This document shows positions 5,860-10,283 of a stretch of DNA of 10,283 nt, one piece after another (the stretch's first letter is position 1; each line of letters begins with the position of its first letter). The notes beneath the pieces were generated by a model, which saw only the letters and a list, made by a program, of their open reading frames with translations, had not been told where the DNA came from and ran no database searches. A program made the position numbers and the translations under genes. Location of the stretch: the NCBI GenBank assembly GCA_946482165.1, contig CAMLQS010000172.1, forward strand, positions 1 to 10,283, read 5' to 3'. The stretch comes from an uncultured Verrucomicrobiota bacterium. GTDB taxonomy: Bacteria > Verrucomicrobiota > Verrucomicrobiae > Opitutales > Opitutaceae.

Positions 5860-6732
5860 TCAGGCGCTCACGAGCAGGTCGCTCTTGCCCGAAGGCGTGA
5901 TGAGGATCTTCCCGGGGCTCCTGATCGTCGCCTGGATCTCCAAGAGACGAAACAGGGCCTCCGCCACGTCGCGCTTGGCCTGCAACTCCGAGAGGACCTT
6001 GCCGATCACCATCGGGCGGACCGCCTGCGCCTCGCCGAGGCGCTGCGCGGCGCGCATCTCGGCCGAGGACTGGATCAGGGCGACTTCGTTGTCGCCCGCC
6101 TGCTTCATCGCGGCCGTCACCTGGCGCAGGCGGTTGACCACCTTGCGCTCGATCTCCGCGATCATGCCGCGATCCCGGAAGGCCACCTTGCGAATGTAGG
6201 TCGAGCCCATCGCGAAACCCCACTTCGCCGAGGTCGGCGTCACCTCCTCGCGCACGCGGGCCGAGAGGGCGTCGCGGTTCTCCAGCAACACGTCGAGCTT
6301 CAGATTCGAGAGCTGCTTCACGACCGCCGTGGCCACGTTGGCCTTGAGCGACCCGATCGGATCCGAGTTCTTGAACAGAAAATTTTCCGGGTCCTGCACG
6401 TAGCCCTCGAACCAGATGCCGACGCCCATCGGCGCGCCCTCCTCGGAGTTGACGAGCTGGTTGCGCAGGTAGGCCTGGAAAATCCGCGTGCCCACCGCGT
6501 AGGACTTTCCGAAGAGCGGCAGAAGAAGCGCCTTCGGCCCAAAGTGGAAAATGGGAAAAAACAGGCCGGGCTCCGACACCTGGCCGATGACTTTTCCAAA
6601 CAGCGTGTAGACGAGCACGGTGCGCTCCGGCAGCACGCGCCAGAGCTGGAACACACGCCCGGCGAAAAGAAGGACCGGCGCGGCCATGAAGGTGAGCGCG
6701 CAGCCCGCGAGAAGCGAAACAAGGAAGGTCAT
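5860..6732 (-). CDS. SPFH/band-7 (stomatin/prohibitin-like) membrane protein, second of a tandem pair
   Basis: SPFH proteins form large ring or microdomain assemblies on membranes and commonly control proteases or lipid organisation. The 290-residue product has one N-terminal transmembrane segment (about 4-26). An SPFH-type region follows, from about 35 to 190 (RTVLVYTLFGKVIGQVSEPGLFF...VGIWFEGYVQDPENFLF...LENRDALSARVREEV...GFAMGSTYIRKVAF). A helical, probably coiled-coil stretch runs from about 190 to 265 (AEIERKVVNRLRQVTAAMKQ, AEMRAAQRLGEAQAVRP), ending in a short tail GKILITPSGKSD. The same reading frame stays open far upstream to 7914 through the neighbouring gene, but that part is an out-of-frame reading of the first SPFH gene. 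The ATG at 6730-6732 just before the membrane segment is the only sensible start, although no Shine-Dalgarno is seen. It lies 80 bases after the first SPFH gene, so co-transcription and hetero-oligomers in the style of HflK/HflC are likely. Family assignment is firm; function is not known. Confidence 0.85.
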   Translation of the reverse strand: MTFLVSLLAGCALTFMAAPVLLFAGRVFQLWRVLPERTVLVYTLFGKVIGQVSEPGLFFPIFHFGPKALLLPLFGKSYAVGTRIFQAYLRNQLVNSEEGAPMGVGIWFEGYVQDPENFLFKNSDPIGSLKANVATAVVKQLSNLKLDVLLENRDALSARVREEVTPTSAKWGFAMGSTYIRKVAFRDRGMIAEIERKVVNRLRQVTAAMKQAGDNEVALIQSSAEMRAAQRLGEAQAVRPMVIGKVLSELQAKRDVAEALFRLLEIQATIRSPGKILITPSGKSDLLVSA

Positions 6733-6782
6733 GGAAGTGGAAAAACGAATACGAACGGGTTGAAATCGAAGGGACGAAAGAA

Positions 6783-6812
6783 CCGGGCGCGAAACAGGCG
6801 GGAGCGCCCCGG
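6783..6812 (-). other. Imperfect hairpin directly after the first SPFH stop codon
   Basis: GGGCGC (6785-6790) pairs with GCGCCC (6804-6809), and CC/GG extend the stem past a one-base bulge, around a 13-base loop. The structure starts immediately after the TGA of the upstream SPFH gene and lies in the 80-base gap before the second one. It could stabilise the upstream message end or attenuate read-through and so set unequal amounts of the two proteins. There is no T-run. It could equally be a by-product of high GC content. Confidence 0.25.
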
Positions 6813-7757
6813 TCAGCCGGCCGCGGACACCACGGTTTGCGCGGCGCGCTCGCGCAGCGGCAGCGCGGCGTTGCGCAGGTAGGCCTCGAGCGCGCCCGCG
6901 CCGCCCTCCGCGTGCATCGCGGCGAGCGTGCGGGAGACTTCGACCAGCGGGGCGGCCTCTGCCGCCGCGCGGTTCTGCGCGATCTGCACCGCCTGCTCCG
7001 CCATCTTGAGCTTCTGGTCGGCGTCGGCGCGCGCCTGGCTGATCGAGGCGGCCACCTGGTTCTGCGTGGTGTTGATCGAGGCGAGCGCCTCGTCCACGTC
7101 GGCCGGCGGGTCGATCGTCGTGATCAAGGCCGCGTCCAGCTCCACGCCGTAACGCGCCGCGGTCTTGCGGCAGGTCTCCTCCATGTAGCGGTTGATGCTG
7201 GAGAGATTCTTCCGCAAGTCGTTGATCGAAACGCCCTCCACCGCGCCCTCCCGCGCCTCCCCCTCGAAGGTCGCGATGCGATCGCGCAGCACCGAGATGA
7301 AGTAGCCTATCACATGCACCGCGGGCCGCTCCACGCCGAAGAGATACGCGTAGAGATTTCTCTCGCAGGGTCGCCAGCGAATCTGGCCGTTGATCGCGAC
7401 GGTAAGGTTGTCCTTGGTCACCGCCTCGATGTGAGGCTGCTTCACGTCCGGGTCCCAGGTGAGGTCGGTGGTCTGGATCGTCATGTCGACCTTGTGCAGG
7501 GTCTGCCAGGGCCACTTGAAGTAGGGGCCGCCGGGCGGGATCACCCGGATGTTGGGATAATTGTAGCGCGACTTTTCCTCCTCCTTGAGCGAGCCGCCGA
7601 GGATCGGGTCGTCGGCCGTCGAGCCCGGAATGCGCGGGGCGCGACGGAAAGTCGTGAGAACCCCGCGTTGGGTGGGCCCGATGGTATAGACGCCGAAGAG
7701 CAGCGTAAGCAGCGCGGCAAGCGCGAACCCGAAAAACAAACCGGCTAGAACAGGCAT
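6813..7757 (-). CDS. SPFH/band-7 membrane protein, first of a tandem pair
   Basis: The 314-residue product starts MPVLAGLFFGF, with one transmembrane helix (about 3-24) followed by VYTIGPTQRGVLTTF, a typical entry to an SPFH domain. The domain runs to about 215 and includes RVIPPGGPYFKWPWQ (71-85), KVDMTIQTTDLTW (89-101), VTKDNLTVAINGQIRW (113-128) and the YGVELDAALITTIDPP end strand (203-218). An insertion at about 38-70, rich in charged residues, separates the first strands. A long Ala/Gln/Glu-rich helix (about 222-280) should form the oligomerising coiled coil, followed by a short C-terminal helix. An in-frame ATG at 7820 would add 21 residues (MLAMAMAMFAV...). I prefer 7757 because the membrane segment then begins at once and codons before it lose the strong GC third-position bias, but the upstream start cannot be excluded. 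The gene is followed by a second SPFH gene and a rhomboid gene on the same strand. The family is clear; a role as scaffold for a membrane protease is inferred. Confidence 0.85.
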   Translation of the reverse strand: MPVLAGLFFGFALAALLTLLFGVYTIGPTQRGVLTTFRRAPRIPGSTADDPILGGSLKEEEKSRYNYPNIRVIPPGGPYFKWPWQTLHKVDMTIQTTDLTWDPDVKQPHIEAVTKDNLTVAINGQIRWRPCERNLYAYLFGVERPAVHVIGYFISVLRDRIATFEGEAREGAVEGVSINDLRKNLSSINRYMEETCRKTAARYGVELDAALITTIDPPADVDEALASINTTQNQVAASISQARADADQKLKMAEQAVQIAQNRAAAEAAPLVEVSRTLAAMHAEGGAGALEAYLRNAALPLRERAAQTVVSAAG

Positions 7758-7842
7758 GTTTGGAATGGCACCGACAGTGAGCGAAGCCACCGCGAACATC
7801 GCCATGGCCATCGCGAGCATTCCCCATCGGATCCGCGGACCG

Positions 7843-7855
7843 GCCCGTCAATCGC
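7843..7855 (-). promoter_or_regulatory. Copy 1 of a 13-base motif upstream of the SPFH genes
   Basis: On the minus strand GCGATTGACGGGC occurs here, 85 bases before the preferred SPFH start, and again identically at 9857-9869 before the ABC transporter. It contains TTGACG, a good -35-like hexamer, although no convincing -10 follows at 16-18 bases. A shorter copy of its core, CGATTGACG, lies at 7909-7917, 63 bases further upstream. The 275-base gap between the ABC stop and the SPFH start shows no other gene. A shared promoter element or operator is the simplest guess. Confidence 0.35.
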
Positions 7856-8032
7856 AGTCGATCCGGAATGGAATACGCGCGGCGGTTTCCACCTGCGTGG
7901 AAGGGGTGCGTCAATCGGAACGCCGCGACGAGGAAACGTCCGCGAGAAGCGCGCCCACTGCCGCGCGTTAGACGAGCTTCAAACCTCTCGCCCCGCCACC
8001 GAAGCGGCGCGCGGCCCGCCGCGACTTTCGCC

Positions 8033-9820
8033 TCAACCGCGCAGCTGCTGTCCGCGCACGAGATCCTGAAAGAGCCCCGGCTGCGCCATGAGCTCGTCGT
8101 AGCTTCCGACCTGCGCCACCGAGCCGGCCTCGAGCACGAAGATCCGGTCGCAGTGCTTCACCGTGGAGAGGCGGTGCGCGATGAAGATCGCGGTGCGCCC
8201 GCCGAGATTGCTCTCGATGGCCTGCGAGATGAGTTGCTCGCTCAGCGTGTCGAGCGCGCTCGTCGCCTCGTCGAAGATAAAGCAGGCGGGATCGGCGAGC
8301 AGCGCGCGCGCGATGGCGAGGCGTTGACGCTGGCCGCCCGAGAGCATCGAGCCGCCCTCGCCCACGCGCGCGTCGAGCCCGCCGGGGAGCGCGGCGATGA
8401 ATTCCCAGGCGTTGGCCTGCTCGCAGGCGCGGCGGATCTGCGCGTCGTCGGCGTCGGGCCGCGCCACGCGCAGGTTGTCGCGCAGACTGGAGTTGAAGAT
8501 AAACGGGTCCTGCGGCACGACGCCGAAGTGCCGCCGCAGCGCGCGCGTGGAGTAGGCGCGCAGGTCGGTCTCGCCGATGCGCAGCACGCCCGTCTGCGGA
8601 TCGTAGAGGCGAAGCAGGAGCTGCGTGACGGTCGTCTTGCCCGCGCCCGAGGGGCCGACAAAGGCGACGCGCTCGCCCGGCTTGATCGTCAACGTGAGGT
8701 CGCGCAGCACGGGCTTGGCCGGATCGTAGGCGAAGGCCACTTGCTCGAACACGATCGGCGCTCGGCGCGGCGGCGCCTCGTCCGAGCCCGCCGGATCGGG
8801 CGTCGTCGTCGCCGTGTCGAGCACCGCGCCGATGCGCTCCAGCGCCGCAGAACACCCGCCCCAGAGCGTGAAGGCCGCGAACACGCCTTGCATCGGTCCG
8901 GTCAGGCCGAGATAGGCCGCCAGGCAGGCCGCGACGGTGCCGAGGTCGATGTGGCCCGACAGGTAGCGCCAAGTGCAGGCCGCCATCAGGAGCGCGTAGC
9001 ACACGTAGCTCAGGCCCTCCTGCTTGATCCACTCGATGTGCGAATACACGTCGCGCTCGTAGCTCTTGCGCCGGATCACGTCCGCCTGCCGCTCGAAGTT
9101 TTGCGCCACCTGCGCCTCCATCGCGTAGAGTTTCACGGCCTTGTTGCCGCGAAGCAGATCGGCCACCTGGCCGCTGACGTCGCCCTCCACGCTCTGGAAG
9201 TCCTTCTGGATGCCCTCGATCCGCTTCCGCGCCCACATCATCATGCGCACGCTCAGCAGCGCCGTGCCCATCAGCACCGAGGCGAGCACCCAGTCCCATT
9301 TCCAAAACAGGCCCAGCGTGATGACCACGCCCGCGATCGAGCCCGGCAGGTTCATCGTCGCGTGGCCGAAGAAGTCCATCACCGCGCGCAACGGCGAACC
9401 AAAGAGATAGCTGAACAACTCGCCCGAGGAATGCGTGCCGTGAAAGCGCAGGCAGAGGTGGTTCACGTGGCGGAAAAACTGCCGCCGCAGCGCGAAGATC
9501 ACCTGCTCGCGCGTTCGCGTGAAAAGCCGGTAGCCGAAGTGCCAGAAGGCCATGCGCAGGATGCTCGTCAGCACGAGATAGATCCCGGCCAGCCACGCGA
9601 GCCGCCGCCAGCGCTCCGCCACGTCCAGCTCCACGCCCGGCACGTCCAGCACGTAGGAGAAAAGCCACTTCGGGAACACATTCTGGATCGCCACCGCCGA
9701 GCCGCTGACGCCCACCAGCAGCAGCGCCGCCCCGATGCTCAGGCGATGTTGCCAGAGCAGCGGCCACACATGGCGCCGAAAGGCGGACTGCGAAGGAACC
9801 GGGGAGGCGGAGGATGACAT
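8033..9820 (-). CDS. MsbA/LmrA-type ABC half-transporter (fused membrane and ATPase domains)
   Basis: The 595-residue protein is an ATP-driven exporter half that works as a dimer in the inner membrane. The membrane domain (about 20-335) has six predicted helices, including stretches near 28-48, 74-92, 158-195 and 268-310. The ATPase domain (about 355-590) has every catalytic element: Walker A GPSGAGKTT (389-397), Q-loop VVPQDPF (Gln437), signature LSGGQRQR (494-501), Walker B CFIFDEATSALD (513-524, Glu518 as catalytic base) and H-loop IAHR (His549). This order and length match the lipid/drug exporter group (MsbA, LmrA, BmrA); substrate cannot be told from sequence, so no gene symbol is given. 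It is transcribed away from the SHD1-like gene and is followed after 275 bases by the SPFH pair on the same strand, with which it shares a 13-base upstream motif. No Shine-Dalgarno is obvious before the ATG. Antisense frames that remain open here are GC shadows. Confidence 0.93.
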   Translation of the reverse strand: MSSSASPVPSQSAFRRHVWPLLWQHRLSIGAALLLVGVSGSAVAIQNVFPKWLFSYVLDVPGVELDVAERWRRLAWLAGIYLVLTSILRMAFWHFGYRLFTRTREQVIFALRRQFFRHVNHLCLRFHGTHSSGELFSYLFGSPLRAVMDFFGHATMNLPGSIAGVVITLGLFWKWDWVLASVLMGTALLSVRMMMWARKRIEGIQKDFQSVEGDVSGQVADLLRGNKAVKLYAMEAQVAQNFERQADVIRRKSYERDVYSHIEWIKQEGLSYVCYALLMAACTWRYLSGHIDLGTVAACLAAYLGLTGPMQGVFAAFTLWGGCSAALERIGAVLDTATTTPDPAGSDEAPPRRAPIVFEQVAFAYDPAKPVLRDLTLTIKPGERVAFVGPSGAGKTTVTQLLLRLYDPQTGVLRIGETDLRAYSTRALRRHFGVVPQDPFIFNSSLRDNLRVARPDADDAQIRRACEQANAWEFIAALPGGLDARVGEGGSMLSGGQRQRLAIARALLADPACFIFDEATSALDTLSEQLISQAIESNLGGRTAIFIAHRLSTVKHCDRIFVLEAGSVAQVGSYDELMAQPGLFQDLVRGQQLRG

Positions 9821-9998
9821 GATTGCGGAATCGAGACCGCTCGGGCATCAAGCCTCGCCCGTCAATCGCGCGCGCGCCCGCCCCGCCGGCCCATATCCGG
9901 CGTTTCACACCCGAAATGGCGTGGGTGTTCGCTTGCCGCATTCCGCAACCCCCGACACAAGAGATTCTTCCCCGCGCCATTACGACCTCCCATTTATC
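9821..9998. promoter_or_regulatory. Divergent intergenic promoter region between the ABC transporter and SHD1-like genes
   Basis: This 178-base region separates two outward-facing genes and so should hold both promoters. A perfect 9-base inverted pair, TTGCGGAAT (9823-9831) and ATTCCGCAA (9940-9948), brackets most of it. ACACCC and GGGTGT form a weak dyad within it, near 9907-9928. No convincing -35/-10 pair was found for either gene, as is common by eye in high-GC genomes. Confidence 0.4.
9857..9869 (-). promoter_or_regulatory. Copy 2 of the 13-base motif, upstream of the ABC transporter gene
   Basis: GCGATTGACGGGC on the minus strand, 36 bases before the ABC transporter ATG, is identical to the copy at 7843-7855 and in the same orientation relative to the downstream gene. 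The flanking bases differ, so the identity is confined to the 13-mer. It contains a TTGACG -35-like hexamer without a clear -10 partner. Confidence 0.35.
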
Positions 9999-10283
9999 GT
10001 GAAATCCGCCCCGATCCTTCGTCTTATTCTTCGCCTGTTCCTCGTCGGCCTCCTCTCCGCCGCATGCCTCCGCGCCAACAGCGACGAACGCACCTGGATC
10101 TTGGCCGACGGCACCAGCTTCCGCGCCGAGCTCGTTCGCTACGATGAGGCCGCCGCCAAAGTCGTATTGCTCTTCAACGACACCGACGAGCGCATCTACC
10201 CGATCGACCGCTTCGGAACCATGGACCGCGCGTGGCTGGCCGAGTGGGCGGAGACGGAGGAGGATCTCGCCGCGCTCGTCACG
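9999..10283 (+). CDS. Secreted protein with SHD1-like domain, 5' part only
   Basis: A GTG at 9999 opens a frame of 95 codons that runs off the window. The first 26 residues (MKSAPILRLILRLFLVGLLSA then ACLRA) are a clear export signal. Cleavage may follow CLRA; SAAC could alternatively act as a weak lipobox. Residues 31-82 (RTWILADGTSFRAELVRYDE...VVLLFNDTDERIYPIDRFGTMDRAWLAEW) fit the SHD1 (SLA1 homology 1-like) pattern: a short beta domain starting R-x-W-x-x-x-(D/T)-G and ending in a basic/hydrophobic strand with D-R-x-W/Y-L. Such domains are abundant in exported proteins of Verrucomicrobiota and Planctomycetota, where their role is unclear; a binding function is usually assumed. No in-frame ATG exists near the start, and no Shine-Dalgarno is visible. 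An in-frame TTG at 9933 would add 22 residues ahead of the signal peptide and is less likely. The remainder of the protein is unknown. Confidence 0.75.
   Translation, partial: MKSAPILRLILRLFLVGLLSAACLRANSDERTWILADGTSFRAELVRYDEAAAKVVLLFNDTDERIYPIDRFGTMDRAWLAEWAETEEDLAALVT

Noticed and set aside
7887..7902. TTCCAC-CTGC-GTGGAA hairpin upstream of the SPFH genes as an operator or terminator
   Set aside because: A 6-base stem with a 4-base loop is short, has no T-run and has no second copy; it is too likely by chance to list as a feature.
5860..7914. A single 684-codon minus-strand frame that could be read as a fusion across both SPFH genes
   Set aside because: Its first ~394 codons are an out-of-frame reading of the first SPFH gene and show no recognisable protein features. 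Only the part from 6732 onward reads as a real SPFH protein with its own membrane helix.
7868..9817. Long plus-strand open frame (649 codons) opposite the ABC transporter
   Set aside because: The product is rich in Arg/His/Ala with no domain pattern, as expected for the antisense of a GC-rich gene. The minus strand shows every ABC ATPase motif.

Overview
The window looks like a piece of a high-GC bacterial chromosome, most likely from the Verrucomicrobiota (an Opitutaceae-like lineage). Three features point there: a secreted protein ending in a DPDADGLPNLLEY-type repeat plus a small 'V-E-A-S-x-D-L-x-x-W' beta domain, a secreted protein with an SHD1-like domain, and a GC-rich intergenic palindrome of the GGGCG-TCT-CGCCC type. 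This placement rests on recognising styles of protein and was not tested by a search. No rRNA, tRNA, IS element, integrase or CRISPR array was seen, and no stretch over 300 bases lacks a gene.

Layout. The left edge (2-331, +) is the C-terminus of a large exported protein. Next on the + strand comes a compact two-gene restriction-modification unit. A C5-cytosine DNA methyltransferase (396-1727) overlaps by 8 bases a likely PD-(D/E)XK-type restriction endonuclease (1720-2529). From 2546 to 9820 all genes lie on the minus strand. In transcription order, right to left, they are: an MsbA-type ABC half-transporter (9820-8033); two consecutive SPFH/band-7 membrane proteins (7757-6813 and 6732-5860); a rhomboid intramembrane serine protease (5747-4863); an exported diheme cytochrome c peroxidase/MauG-family protein (4813-3425); and a phosphoribosylanthranilate isomerase (TrpF)-like protein (3241-2546). 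The right edge (9999-10283, +) starts a secreted SHD1-like protein, divergent from the ABC transporter.

How the genes may work together. The methyltransferase protects host DNA from its partner nuclease, forming a self-contained defence module with no controller gene or other defence genes in view. The paired SPFH proteins followed by a rhomboid protease form a plausible membrane-organising/proteolysis unit. It resembles in principle HflK/HflC with FtsH, slipin with NfeD, and the mitochondrial SLP2-PARL-YME1L complex; this is inferred from gene order only. The peroxidase is exported and carries an N-terminal beta domain that resembles the C-terminal domain of the unrelated protein at the left edge. 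Just upstream of its start lies an AT-rich 7-4-7 direct repeat that looks like a response-regulator operator. The TrpF-like gene stands apart from any other tryptophan gene in this window and differs from the classical family in several loops.
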